From assembly GCA_009829735.1 (NCBI GenBank), contig CM020618.1:17903346-17967345 (forward strand): 64,000 nucleotides of DNA. Reading direction: 5' to 3'. Numbering within the stretch: the stretch's first letter is position 1; each line of letters starts with the position of its first letter. The notes under the pieces are model-generated. The model ran no database searches. It saw only the letters and a program-made list of their open reading frames with translations, and had not been told where the DNA came from. A program made the position numbers and the translations under genes. Source of the DNA: Pyropia yezoensis. Its lineage: Eukaryota; Rhodophyta; Bangiophyceae; Bangiales; Bangiaceae. Positions 1-11,759 of the stretch are shown here, piece by piece.

Positions 1-141
1 TCAGCGGTTGTTTCTGTTGTTTCTCTTCCGGCTGGCAGATTTGAAGCTGTATGCCGCGAGGAGTACGCACTGCGAGTCGTGCTGCCGCGGTAGCTGATCA
101 AGCGGGCGTTTGGGCTCCTGAGTGCCGTTGAAGCTGCGGGG

Positions 142-1200
142 GTGGAGCTCGACGGGCGGCCTGTCTCCAATGCGCCAGGCGAATTGCTTCCAATAGGTGG
201 TGCGGCGGCGGCGTCACCTGCGGTGTCCATCACGGTGGGCAGCCATCCGCGGATACTGTGCTCCGCTGCGTCGCTCACGCACATGTCGTCGGTTGCATGC
301 CTCCACCAGCAGCTTCATTTGTGTGTCTCGTTCGCCTCGTGGATTCCAGCACTACGCCAGAGCGCTGCGCACTTCCCCTGGGAGCTGGAGTTTCTTGTTG
401 GCGCACGAGTTTCTGTGGGGGAAGCAGCGGAGGAAGACTTCTTGGCATGCACGAAGAGGCTGGTCGGCGACACAGCCTGGAGGTACTTCATGGTGAGGGC
501 CAGCGCTCTCGGTGACATGCGGGGGTCAGAGGCGTACGGCGGCTGCACGGTTGCCTTCTCGGATATTGTGCTGGGTGGCCAGAAGGCGTACATGACGAGC
601 GCCGTGCTGGAAGCTAGCTTGGTGGAGATTCGGCTGCACAGCGCACTCCGCCTCAAGTCAGCCTACGCCTTGCTCAGTGGACAGTCGGCGTCGTTCACGA
701 CGTGCCACAAGAAGAGGGTGGAAGAGCATGACGCCCTGGGCGATATTAAGGAGATCAATAACGTCATGCCGCCGGCCCGGTATGAGCGCTTCCTCATGCT
801 GCTCAACCTCGCTGGGCACCACTCAATCTCCGCGGAGGTGCTTCCGCAGGGCACCATTCACGTCTTGGACTCCTCCGAAGGGGGCTTTAAGGAAGAGAAG
901 GACTTTGCTGTGGGCAGGGTGAAGCTGTTTGCCCATGAGACTTGGCGACTGCGACGACTGGGCAATCGATGATCACCCCAGGTTGACAAGTTGGAGGTCA
1001 AGTACGTTAACGCGGCTGTGCAAGGTGACGGGTACAACTGCAGGCCATTTGCGTCAGCCCATATTTGGTGCGCCGCGAGTGGGATGAGTCTGGGGAAGAT
1101 GGACCACGTCGTAGGTGACCACCGTCGACTGGCCATCTTGAATACGCTTTTGGCGTGTGGAAAGTGCTATGAGGAAGCGCGGGTGTCGGCCATGGCGTAG
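142..1200 (+). pseudogene. Ulp1/C48-like cysteine protease, interrupted by one in-frame stop
   Basis: One reading frame runs through this stretch with a single TGA at 970-972, and the same frame continues to a TAG at 1198. The upstream part carries a Ulp1-like core: a histidine in the context AGHHS, then IHVLDSS supplying the aspartate. The downstream part carries QGDGYNC followed by FA, which resembles the Gln and Cys end of the C48 catalytic set. The usual Gly after the catalytic Cys is Arg here. Ulp1-type proteases cleave SUMO-like tags and are often carried by large DNA transposons. The gene sits about 3.6 kb from a decayed KDZ transposase, so a transposon origin is likely (inference). 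The stop codon and the Gly-to-Arg change suggest it is dead. The start at 142 is simply the first ATG; the real start could lie left of the window. Family assignment rests on these short motifs only. Confidence 0.5.
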
Positions 1201-3607
1201 ACAGCGATCACAGCATGATAGCGTAAAGTGCACCCTTTTGTTTTATAAGTTGTTCGTCTTCCTCACGATGAATGCATCACACCCCTTCCCGAGTTGCGAC
1301 GCCGTCGTGGCAGTGCCTCTCTTGTCGCGCAACCAGGAAGCAAGGGCCGAAAAGTATGCGATTGCGAATCGCAAACCGGTCACACACTACGCCATCCAAG
1401 AGCGTCCTGACTCGGAAAACAGAAAAACGTCGTCCAGCAGCATGACCCTACCGACCCGACCTGGTCACTACCTGCAGTTGTACTCAGTCGAGCACTTTCA
1501 GCGACACCACCGGGATCCATGACGAGGCCTTCACCTGCACAAGGTCAAGTTGCTGCGAGCCGAAGAGCTTCTAACGCCAGAGGGTGGGGAGGCCACAGCC
1601 GCGACTGTCTGCTCTCGGACAGTGGCGGAACCCCAATGACTGACACTGACAGTCTGCGGCGCCCACGCAGTGAAGAATGATAGCCCTTCTGGCATCGAAG
1701 CGCCGGTTTTAGGTGGGGGGGGATACCGTGGCAGCAATGGTCGTGGCCGCATACTGGTGGGCGGCAGCAATCGCGGAGTGGCAGGGGTAGGCCGCCGGCG
1801 CAAAACGAGAAAGCAATTGAGTTTGCAATGCGACGGGTGCAGAATCGGGGGGAGAGAAACCGAAGTTGTGGTCGTGGTGAGCTGTGGCAGAGCGGCACAG
1901 TGGCCGTGAGGCAAAGATAGGCGGATGCCGCTGGCCAAGAGAATCCGCAACCAGCGCAAGTGATGCTCCCGGGGCAGTTGTGGGAGAAAGACCGGTGGCG
2001 ATTGCCGTCGTGAGGGGAGAGCGGACGGCGGCACAGACGCAGAGCGGGTGGCTCCCGCGTGTGATTAAAGCCCTATACAGTACACCCCCTCGCTAGGTGC
2101 CATCTTGTGGATGGTGCCTCTTCTGCACCGCTTTACCCTCGCCCAGACCCCCCGCCCCAGCGAGAGATCAAATCGACCAATCGCAGGCCAGTAATTCAAA
2201 GCCATAAGATCCCGTTGCAGGACTTCTGTGCTGCCATCTGCGCATCAGAGCCAGCACGCCCTGTAGCAGGCTGCGCGAAGACCGATGCGAGGGGAGCTGC
2301 GTACCGCAGTGACTGGAGGTTGTTACGAGTGGCAACGACGTTGAAGCTCACTCATAGACCACCGCTCTAGGCATGAGGCGAGGGAACGGCAATCGGCCAT
2401 GCGATTTTCTACTATGTGAATGATGGTTGCGTGCCGGCTGGGGGGCAGCCGCATAGCACGCTCGGGGCTCGCTCCTCAGGGCTTCCGAGTGCGAAGAAGA
2501 CTGGAAGGTCCACGGTGGGGGTGGGCCAGCAGCGGCGTGTCACTAGCGCGCCACCCACCCGTTCATGGTCCGTTGTGCATCGCGTGGCACCAGCACGGGG
2601 TAGCTGGTCCCCAACATCCACGTATGGGACTGAGCCCAGCCGTCGTGCTTACGCGCTGTTTCGAAGCGGAAGCAGTCAAAGGGCCAGAGTCTGAAGAATG
2701 CCCCTCCTGCATCCTTGCCTCCAATCCCCCCATGCCCAAAGTTATGCCGCTGCTACACTGCGCTACTTTCTGGCACCAGCTGCCACTCCCCCCTCCTTTA
2801 ATTCTTGTCGTGTCCGGGCGCCTACTCAGCCTTCCCACACCCAGCGACAGGGGTCCTCCTTCGCCAGTGTCCTCTGCCGCTGCCGGCACCCCCACCCCAG
2901 CAGCATTCTCTGCCGCTGTCGGCCCATGCTTCCCAGCTGTCCTGCCGACAGACGCAACTTGCCGCGCATCAATGATCTCTACCTTGGGCGACAGTCTATC
3001 CAGAACACTGGTGCGCCGACGCCCCCCTCCCCGAAGAGCTGATTGTGCGCAAACAGCCTCCCCAGGCTCTATCCCGCCTCCCGCTGCCCTCCCCCCCGCG
3101 AATGGTTCTTTTAGTTGCCGGCGGCCGACGTCGCCACCCACCGCCGTTGTAGCTGCCCCTCTCCCCTCCACCTGTGTAGAAAGGCGCTGCAGGCTGCTCC
3201 GCCCGCTGCCCTTTCTTCTGCTGCTCCCTCCCCCCCCCCGCAGTGTTGCCTACCTCGCGTGCCAGCCAATCAAGCATCCCCTTCCACAGCCTTCCCCCAA
3301 CTCCCGGGGTTTTCAAACGCTTTGAGTGGCCCCCCGCACGGCCGCTGCCAGCTGCCCGTCCCCCCGGCTGAGTATTCTTCCATAGGTGACCTCCCCACAT
3401 GTACTCTACCGGCTGCCCCCCCCTTCAGCAGTGGACGAGTACTGATGTGAGTAGGCCCCGCGCCGGCACTCCCGGATCCGCCCCCGCCACACAACAGTCC
3501 CAAGGCACCTGTAAGGACTAATTCCTTACAGCATAACTCCTCCTGGCTTGCTCAGAATTACCCACGGACCGGCGGATTAAATCTCAGCCGACAACGACGG
3601 TTGTCAA
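1201..3607. other. Intergenic, low-complexity, no supported gene
   Basis: Several open frames cross this stretch on both strands, but their translations are Pro/Ser/Arg-rich, start in arbitrary places and show no domain. They look like chance open frames in C-rich sequence, especially 2420-3325. No repeat array, tRNA or transposon terminus was recognised here. Confidence 0.5.
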
Positions 3608-3672
3608 GATTTGCCCGTGGCCGAGCGGATTCTGGCGCCCTCTCTTGATCCTAGACATCCAAGGTTCAACTC
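3608..3672 (+). repeat. tRNA-derived sequence with pol III A-box and B-box (possible SINE head)
   Basis: TGGCCGAGCGG matches the internal A-box of tRNA genes. GGTTCAACTCC about 40 bases later is close to the B-box consensus. The acceptor and anticodon stems do not pair convincingly, so this is not an intact tRNA. It could be a degenerate tRNA or the 5' head of a tRNA-derived SINE. No second copy was found by eye in the window. Confidence 0.3.
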
Positions 3673-3800
3673 CACATGTCTCTGTGATGACAATGCACCA
3701 TGACGCTGGCGGCTCAACGTTGAGGCCAGCGCAGACACGACAACGTAGCATGGCGGCGTGTCAATGCGGTCGATACCGAGGCGGCTTGACACCGAACGTA

Positions 3801-3946
3801 GAGGCCACCATCCGAAGCCTCAATCCAGGGCCTCCATCTGGCGCCTCCGTCCGAGGCCTCCATCCAGGGCCTCCATCCGAGGCCCCCATCCGAGGCCCCC
3901 ATCAGAGGCCTCCATCCGGGGCCTCCATCCAAGGCCTCCATCCGGA
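3801..3946. repeat. Imperfect short tandem repeat, unit about 15 bp
   Basis: About nine degenerate copies of a unit close to GGCCTCCATCCGAGG follow one another, varying mainly in the last few bases. Open frames across it (for example 3645-4112) are products of the repeat and were not called as genes. Confidence 0.8.
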
Positions 3947-4782
3947 CCAAATCGAGACCGCCATTCGTGGTTCCAGAGGGTCTCATGGCCACGCCAAGCA
4001 CCCGTGCCGACGCCGGGTCCTCGGACGGCGATGGAACCCCTCTGAACACGTCCTGTTAGAGAGGGGGCGACCGCCCCTACCGAGTTCCAGGCACCTGGTG
4101 CCCGACCCTTGAGGAACTACGCGAAGGGCCTTCTGAGAGACCCGCGAGGGTATATGTACGGAGTGACCGAGGTCGAGGGCAGAGAGAGGGGGGGCGCAGA
4201 CCATCTACCATCGAACCCGAGACCCCAAGCAAGGACCACTCTACGTTCGACCACCTGCCCACCGTCGTCAAGCTCACCCCCACAGCACACCCCCACACCG
4301 TCGACACCCTTTTTCTTCCCCGGACCCTCCACCGCTCCCCCAAGAGTACGAGACCGTCGCCCATAGCGTGTGCCCTCTGGAGTCGGCGCGGGGTCGGGGC
4401 GTGCGTGCGTGCGCGAGTGTGCGCGTGCCTGCCCGCCGACAGACTTTGCAACTCCTTTCCCTCCACAACTCCATCGAGTGCTCAGCAGCAGGCGATGCAT
4501 AGTATGGCCTGAACATGGAACACGACCGTGCATGACGTAGGTGGGAGACGGGCTGCGTGGCGCAACGGCCTGATGCTGGGGTGGTCGTCGGTGACTCTGA
4601 CATGAGCAGGCATTCACCTGCAGCATCCGGGCGGCTGGGGAGAGGAAGGCGTGTGCTGTTGTATGTGAACCTGTCATCAACCGTCTCACTTTGTCGCAGG
4701 CGACTAACGAAGGGCAGCACTTGGCTCGCTATCACATGGATGTAGTAAGCTCTCTGCACTCGTCAACACAGTTTTTTTCTCC
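3947..4782. other. Intergenic flank of the KDZ element, nothing recognised
   Basis: No coding frame with recognisable content. The stretch contains GC-rich simple sequence (GCGTGCGTGCGTGCGCG near 4397) and lies just beyond the 3' end of the KDZ-type transposase remnant. The terminus of that element is expected here but was not identified. Confidence 0.4.
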
Positions 4783-6761
4783 CTACTCGTCGACATGTGT
4801 TCGGCGGTACCACTCGGGCCACCTCATCCTTGTCTCCTGGGTGACTTCGTCGCGATACATGGCTATGACGTTAGACAGGGCTTGCTGGTAGACGGTAAGT
4901 ATAATGAACACGTCCTGCTTCATTTGACGCAGGTGGTGTTGCTGCCGTCGCGACATGGCGTTGCGCTCCTCCGACGACGACGTGTTAGTGCCGCCCATGG
5001 ATACGTAGGCGTCAGGCGACATGGCCTTGCTGCACAGCGTGTGGGTCTTTTACCAGTGAAAGCGATCAACCCGCAGCGGCACCGTCCTGGCGACAAGCGG
5101 AAGGCGGACCAATGCCGCTTTTTGGGTGGCACAAGCGAAGTCGTAGAAAATGATTTCCGGCAGGGTGGCAAACCGCTGGACGACGAGCTCGAGCGGCGTC
5201 CGCTGGCTCTCAGACGCGTCCAGAACCACGACGCCGAGGCACTTCGGGTGCGAGCACGTGCAAAACCCCCCGAACGTCACGCCCGTGTGACTCTTCTGCT
5301 TGCCCATCTCATCTTGGCAGTCAGGGGCGTCCGTCTGGGCGCTAGAGGCACCAACACACCCTTGCAACGTTCATAGCAGCGGCAGCCCAGGTGCCCACAC
5401 GCCCGTTCTCAGAGTAGTTCCCAGATGGCCGGCGTGGAGCCCGTACGCCTCAGCATAGGCGGCGGTAGTAGCTGGTGGGATAAGCCACGTGTCTTCGTCA
5501 TGCTTGGGCGTGAAGGCGTGGTCTGGGTGCGCCAGCGCCATCGCTTGCTTCGTGAATATCTCCTCGTCGCTGTCCTCGTCCTGGTCCGAGATAACGCTGC
5601 CCGTGCACATCGACTCGTCGTCCTTCTCAGCCTGCGCAGTGGCGACGAAGTCGTCATAGCCCTCCCGCGTCTCCACGTCGGCAAGGAGAAGCTCGGAGAG
5701 TGGTTGACGACTTCCTGGCTCCCCTGAATGTGCCGGCCAAAGGAAGGCTACAGCTTCTGGCAGTAGCCGCAGCTCCTTGACGTCCTCGAGGTCTACGACC
5801 TCTGCAAGCTTGTCGTAGGTGAGGTCATCGTCAAGCAGGCAGAAGAACTCCGCCTCAGTCGCCATGCAGTTGCCTCCCGGGGCCCAAAAAGTAATGGGGT
5901 CGACCACAAGTGCCCTCAGGAAGTCCATCCCCTTCAATGCAGGCTCACCCGTGGCAGAAAATGCCTGATCACAGAGGCAATACCAGCTGCCGCACGCGCG
6001 CGGCAGCACTCGCACCTCCTGTATCAGCCAGCGCTGGCTCGGAGAACTTCTGGGCGTACGTCAGCAGCGGTGCATCTTGGTCCTACTCCCCTGCTCGGGG
6101 CTGGTACGGGCGCATCGCCCGAACTCTTCCTCCAGCTCCGTTGTGCCATAACCGCTGTCAGACCCGTCCTCATCGCTTGCCAAACCATCCCGTGCCTCCA
6201 CGGCGGCCCATTCGACAGCGTCTTTTCTTTCATCGCCTGTCTCGCCACCGTCTGCCGCTGGGTCGCCGGAGCCGCTCCACCCGCGATATCAGCGGCATCA
6301 TCAGACAGGTCAGCTGCGGTTCATTTTACGGCCCCCATGAGAGCACTGGGGACACGACAGCGGAGGTCGACGGGGCCGCCGATGATGTCCATGGCCACAC
6401 CGCGAGCGGCGCGGCGACACGCAAAAAACCCGCGAATGAACGCAATCAGCTCCGGCTTGGTGCCGCCGTCCTCCACGGGATCCCATCCGCGCTCCTTGCG
6501 CCGATCTATCTGCTGCAGCGTGCTGCCCGCAAATGTCTTCTCGGCACCATTCACGTGCACGTAGCCCGTGAGCACGACAAACGCCATCACGGTGCCGCGC
6601 ATCGCGGTCATTTTAGCGATAGTATTGCACACAGATGGGACTGCGACGCGCATGATGCTGTCAAGCGCCTTAGCTAGGGCCGCGTCTCTAATGAGGAGCG
6701 CATAGACCGAGGCCCCCGCAATAGGCGACACCGACACCGCCGAGCGCAGGAACGCCAGCAA
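4783..6761 (-). pseudogene. KDZ-type transposase, catalytic half (degenerate)
   Basis: Read from 6761 down to 4783, several minus-strand frames line up as one broken protein: 6761-6321, 6015-5371, 5367-5050 and 5022-4783. The most telling block (5367-5050) contains TGVTFGGFCTCSHPKCLG, then IIFYDFACATQ followed by an Arg, then DRFHW, and next a THTLCS stretch. YD-aC-R followed by D-FH-H-CS is the pattern I associate with Kyakuja-Dileera-Zisupton (KDZ) transposases. An acidic insert (DQDEDSDEE) lies in the middle segment. Frames change several times without obvious GT-AG introns, so the gene is probably dead. Boundaries are those of the frames, not of a transcript. Assignment is by motif memory. 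Confidence 0.5.
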
Positions 6762-8178
6762 AAAATTTAAGCCGGTACCCCAGCTGCAGACCGTCGAAGC
6801 AAATGATGGCGTAGCTACCGTCAGGACATACGCAGCGTCGACAGCGCGTTACCGTGGAGGGTGAACCGGCAATCACAAGCGACAGGTACAACACGACTGC
6901 TTTGAGATGGGTGCTCACAGATCCCAGCGCCGTCGTCGCGTCTGGAAGCACGTCCTCCACGCACAGCTCACGATATGCTTCGCGCAAGTACGCAGAGGAG
7001 CGCAGGGAATATCCGTTACGAGACAGGCCGACTGCAGTATCAAAAGACCTCAGAGTAGGCCATTGACGACGACGTGAAATCAATCCCGCGACCGCGACCC
7101 CAAGGAAGGACTCCGAGGTTGCACTTGCCGCATCTCCAGACGTAAGTGATGCCGTTAGACACTCCTTCCCCGCGCTCAACAAGCACCGTACGCCTCGTGA
7201 GACTCTTCGTTCGCCGCACAATGCAGAAAGGGCACGTACCCGCTGCCAGAAAGAAGAGCACGATCGTGGGATCTGAAAGCGACCGCAAGATAGAGGCGCG
7301 CTCCACTTGCGCTGCGCGTGGAGGCACAATGTGCCTCGGCCTTGTTGACTACGGCACCTCCTTGCTTCGATCCACCCACACGATCTGTTCGGCCGCACTG
7401 CCAATGCCTGAGGCTCCCTCGGGCCCGGCCGCATTCCCCATCGACGCGCCCGCATGAGCAGCGTCAACACCTTCGACTTCGCTTCCATCCGAGGCTGAGT
7501 CCGGGTCAGATTCGCTGTCTGGCGCCCGTTGTGCTGACCGTTGTGCCGATGTGGTGGCCGCCGCTGCATGACGGCAGCTACTATCCGCATTGTGACATGA
7601 GAAGCAAATCTGGTTGCCGGACCGGGTCTTACGCACAACAGCAAACGGCCGGCTGCCCCCTGGCATCCTCACTACACAAGATGATGGCCCATGCAAACAG
7701 GACGCCCTACCGCCTACGAGCGCATGCGCAAAGAAGCGCTCAAAATCTCGAAGACATCAGCTGCCTTCGCGCCCAATGCCTTTCTTACAGCTTCCAGGGC
7801 CCGCTCCATCGGCTCCTGCAAGTAGCATCCTTCCTCCCTGAGGCATGACTCCGCTTCACTGCAGGTGAAAACGACGCCTTTACTCGTCAATGAGGCTTGG
7901 ACTGCCACGGCCAAGTGCTGCCCCTTGTCATCTCTGGATCCGCCGAATCTAAACTTGAGAAGCACTCGAAGAGCTCCGCTGCGCGGCAGGTCCCATGCCA
8001 TCGTGCTCAGCGCTTGATCAGTTACCTTCAAGAGGGTGTCGCGCAAGTTGCACAGGCCCCCAAGGTCAACTAGAGCGGCATCCTCGGGCTCAAAGAGCTC
8101 CGTCAAATTGAGGTAGGCACTGGTCGTAAGCAACACCACAATCACGTTGTACACCGCGTCTCGAATGACGAGCGCCAA
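6762..8178 (-). pseudogene. KDZ-type transposase, N-terminal zinc-knuckle half (degenerate)
   Basis: Upstream, on the same strand as the catalytic half, frames 8178-7714, 7696-7349, 7327-7040 and about 7039-6766 continue the same apparent protein. The second carries a SWIM-like CFSCHNADSSCRHA cluster. The third carries two knuckles, CPFC and CGKC. The fourth carries CRRC and then ICFDGLQLGYRLKF, a likely first catalytic Asp region. Cysteine clusters before the DDE-like core are typical of KDZ proteins. Together the two halves cover about 3.4 kb. Frame changes between segments could be decay or unrecognised introns. The 5' end of the element lies to the right of 8178 and was not located. Confidence 0.4.
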
Positions 8179-9984
8179 CCCAGGTGTTCGCCCAGATCCA
8201 AGTCTAGGAAATCCTCCACCACGGACCTAAGGGTTAGGTGGCGCTTCAAACGTCACCCGATCCGCGGCTCCCAGCAGGTCTTCCCGGTCCATGAACGCGA
8301 CGTCACCAACCGCAGAGCGTCGCTCGCACGAGGAGGTCTCTTTGACAAGTAAAGCCAGCCCGGGACGCAGCCAGCACGTCCTCCGCCGTCGAGTACGCCA
8401 CTACGGGCAGCTCCATCTCACGGGCGACTGGGAGCGTAACGCAAGGTGGTGGAGTAGCACCATCCGCAAGGGGCCTCGCCTTTCACAACCCAAGCAGCTC
8501 TCGAAGCACCGGCGCACCCAACAGGCAGTGGTGATCGGTGCGGGGCCGCGGAATCACGGAGGTAGGCGGGCGCTGGCCGGCGGAAGGCATCAGGTAGATA
8601 GTAGCGAGCCGATTCACTTGGCAGGAGGTGGGAGAAACCAGACCGGTCGCGGCAGGGAGGCGGTGCCGGGCGGACGAGGGCAGGAGGGGGGCAGCAGGCG
8701 TGGCGCAACAGGCGGCGCGCGGCGCGTGCGAGGCAGCACGCACGCTTGGTAGGCTTGAGATGCCAGGCTGTGCACGGCGGCTGCGAGGCGGCCCCCAGCA
8801 GCGGCAGGAGCCCATTGACAAGCGGTCCACAGCGTGCAGACTGCGGCCCGCGACAGGGGGTCGCGGCGCGAGCCAGTGACCGACGAGCTCACTTACGGGA
8901 CAAGCATCAGCAATATAAGGACGGAGTGGCAGCGACCCAGGCTGGCACGGGAGCAGCGGCAGATTCTACAAGCGGCTGCAGCAGCGGATGGCGCCAGGCG
9001 GCAGGCGGCCAATTGCACGCGGCACGCGGCACGCGGAGAGTACCAGTGGCGCCACCGCAGCGGCGACGAACCGGTCACCGCAGGTCCACCACAGCGGCAA
9101 GCAGCAGCATGCAGCAGCACAGGTTAGAAGGGGGGTATCACGAGGGCGTTGAGCAGTGCAGTGGAGCTCCGGTGGCGCAGGTAGGTCGGCCGCGGCACAG
9201 TGCAGGTACGCCTGGCGATGGTCGCCACGGCGGAAGCGCGAGCGCGGTGGCGCTGTTTTGTTCACCAGCCCGGCGCCATCGGTGGCGTGGCCAGGCCACG
9301 GGAGACTCCTCGATCCACCGAAAAGAAGGATATGGGTATCAGATTTCAAAGAAACTGCAAAAGAAGGAGCCCGGCCGATTACAGCCGAGACACGAGGGGA
9401 CCATGTCGCGTGACAGGCCCTGACGGAGTCTGTGCGTATAGTCCAGCATGGCCCCGAACGGTGCCTGTGGGAGGGGCATGCACGATGCGATTCCCGGTCG
9501 TATAGGCATGCTGGACTTTGAGTGTTGAACAATGTAACATGTTAGCGCGCCAGCGCTGTCGCATCGACCATACAGTCTTTCTCCATTACTATCACCCCCT
9601 TTCGTCGATCGTCGCTCGCGAGAGCGGCAAACATGCGCTGCGGTCGATCCATGCTGTGGGCCACTTGTCCTCAGAAAGGTGTCCGTCTCTCGCGAGTCCT
9701 CTGTAAAAAGAGGCCAATCGGCCCACTGTCAAAGCGATCAAGACGCGGACTGCCAAGCCTGGGAATACTAACTATTGACATATTGCGCAGAATTGAAGGC
9801 GACAAGTAAGAAAATTCCGGAATGCTCTGCACGTCAGCACCAGTGGTGTGGCAATCAGCGGCGTTCGACCACATTTGAAAGGCGCGTCTGGACCCGGGAT
9901 TGGACGATTGACTTGGTGCGAAACGAGTGCTACCACCCCTCCTGGCCTTGCGCTTGGCCAATCGCTCCACAGACGCACGCCGGA
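8179..9984. other. Intergenic, no supported gene
   Basis: Open frames here are Arg/Gln/Ala-rich and lack domains. One clear local structure is a 10-bp perfect inverted repeat: GTCCAGCATG at 9441-9450 and its complement at 9508-9517, enclosing 57 bases. The short GCGGCACGC unit repeats near 9020-9040. No transposase motif was seen. Confidence 0.4.
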
Positions 9985-10660
9985 GCTCTGAACGCTGCCC
10001 ACCGCCCTCCCACCGGACCACAACTCGGCTCTCTGCCCCGTCCGCCTGCACCACATCGGCGGTCTGGGCGCGACCCCCGCACCTTCATACAAACTCTCGG
10101 CCTCCCGCCCAGACCACCTGACCCACCGTTGCAGTCTGGGCGCCGCCCTCCCCCCCTCCCAACCTATGTTCGACGCCTCGCCCCACGTACCTGCACTGGT
10201 ACGGCGGTCTGGGCGTCGCCCCCCTACCGTCCTAACAACTGCTTGGCGTCTCGCCCCGCCCTCCTGCACCACTGTAGCGGTCTGGGTGTTGTTCCCCTCC
10301 CGCCCAACTATTATTTGGCGCCTCTGCCCGCCCACCTGCACCACTGAATCGGTCTGGGCGTCGTTCCCCCACCCTCCCAACAACTATTTGGCGCCTCGCC
10401 CCGCCCGGCTGCACAGCTGTAGCCGTCTGGGCGTCACCCTCCCACCCTCGCAACTTCTTTTTGGCGCCTGGCACCGCCCACCTGCACTACCACGGCGGTC
10501 TGGGCGTCGCCCCCTCCCCCCCGACCATTGTCTGGCGCGTCGCCCCGCCCACCAGCACTACCACGGCGGTCTGGATGTCGCCCCCACACCCTCCCAACAA
10601 CTATTGGGCGCCTCGCGTCGCCCGCCTGCACCACTGTACCGGTCTTGGCGTCGCCTCTTT
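9985..10660. repeat. Minisatellite, 73-bp unit, about nine copies
   Basis: The landmark CGGTCTGGGCG recurs at about 10058, 10131 (variant), 10204, 10277, 10350, 10423, 10495, 10567 and 10640, a spacing of 72-73 bases. Each unit also contains a TTGGCGCCTCGCCC-like block and a CCTGCACCACT-like block. Since 73 is not a multiple of three, the open frames running through it on both strands change frame with each unit and are not genes. Confidence 0.9.
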
Positions 10661-10746
10661 CCTTCCTTTCTATTGCCCATCATTGCCAGCGCCGCTGCCT
10701 CCTTTTTAACGTTTTTCACTAACGGTGTTATGGCAGCACGTTTGGT

Positions 10747-11422
10747 TTATGTTTCTGTGGGCTGCTCTTCCGCGGACGTGCTTAGCACGTCAGCCGTGTC
10801 TATGACAACCTCTTCGCCGTCCTCGGCGGCAAACCAAGACATCACCCCGTCTTGCGCATCACACACGCTCTGGCCAGAAAAAGCATCCGTACCAAGAGTT
10901 GTATTCCTCAATAGAGAAAGCACCTCGTCTACATCCCTCGAAATAGCGTCACCCCCCCCCGTGTACTGTAAGTGAGTGGAAACAACAACAGTAGACATCG
11001 ACAAAGTAAGACTAAAGGTGTATCTCGTACAATAAGGCCGATGGGTAACCCCCATCTTTGCTTGAGAAAACCTCAATGAAGCCAGAGTCGCCGAGCTACG
11101 CCGCATACACCAAACGAAAGAGCAACTCAAGGGCTTCACAGCCGACACTCGACTTTTTTCCTACAGTGGTATTCTGTGCGTACCGCAAGGGGTACAAGAT
11201 TATCTGGCTGACAATTCCTACCTCTTCTCTGAACGTTTGTAGCTGGCAAGGTCCCGTGTGACAGATATAGAACGTGGCATGGTTTCCGAAAGGGCGCAGT
11301 AGACCGTCGAAAGGCCTAGCGGCAACGACCGGATGAAGAAAAGGTGCGTATCTGCTGTACCGGAGGTCCCCTGTGGCTGAAGCGCCGTTCATAACAGAGA
11401 TCATTCGCGGACTGATTTTCAC
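10747..11422 (-). pseudogene. Unrecognised coding remnant, two frames
   Basis: Two overlapping minus-strand frames, 11422-11096 and 11148-10747, read more like protein than their surroundings. The first has FYICHTGPCQLQTF and a hydrophobic stretch; the second ends with an acidic EDGEEVVIDTADVL stretch. Together they could be one gene with a frameshift or a short intron near 11100-11150. I do not recognise a family. The location among transposon remnants suggests a mobile-element origin, but nothing in the sequence proves it. Confidence 0.2.
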
Positions 11423-11431
11423 GGCTTCTAC

Positions 11432-11594
11432 AGGCTACTTTTGAATTCATTGCCCGCCTTTTTCTTGTCCGTGATCCGGCCGGCCAAAATCGGGTCTGCG
11501 ATCGAGCCCCCCCCGGGTGGCGCCCAACGCCAGGCAGGCAGCCCCTCGGTGGGCTACTTTCGCAGTCGTTGCCCGCCGTTTTTCCCGTCTGATC
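11432..11594 (+). repeat. Two imperfect direct repeats of about 45 bp
   Basis: The segments 11432-11476 and 11552-11594 both run GGCTACTTT ... TTGCCCGCC ... TTTTTC ... GATCC, with roughly four in five bases matching and a spacing of 120 bases. They lie just upstream of the mariner-like transposase and could be its subterminal repeats or 5' region. No matching inverted copy was seen downstream of that gene. Confidence 0.55.
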
Positions 11595-11759
11595 CCCCCC
11601 CTGCACAGCGTCACGGGACGATCCAAGGTCTCAACGCGCCCAGAGCCAGGCCACGCCTGGCGCTCGTGTGCGGTGGAGGCAGGCCCTTAGCCGACGTTAG
11701 TGGTGCGTGCCACCGGCTCGCTGGGTGTGGGTCTCGCGTGCCGCAGGGTCGACCTTGCG

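Noticed and set aside
2420..3325. 301-residue plus-strand frame
   Set aside because: Pro/Ser/Arg-rich throughout with no motif; consistent with chance in C-rich DNA.
9772..10383. Minus-strand frame with a 24-residue repeat (GGARRQ-like)
   Set aside because: It is generated by the 73-bp minisatellite, whose length is not a multiple of three.
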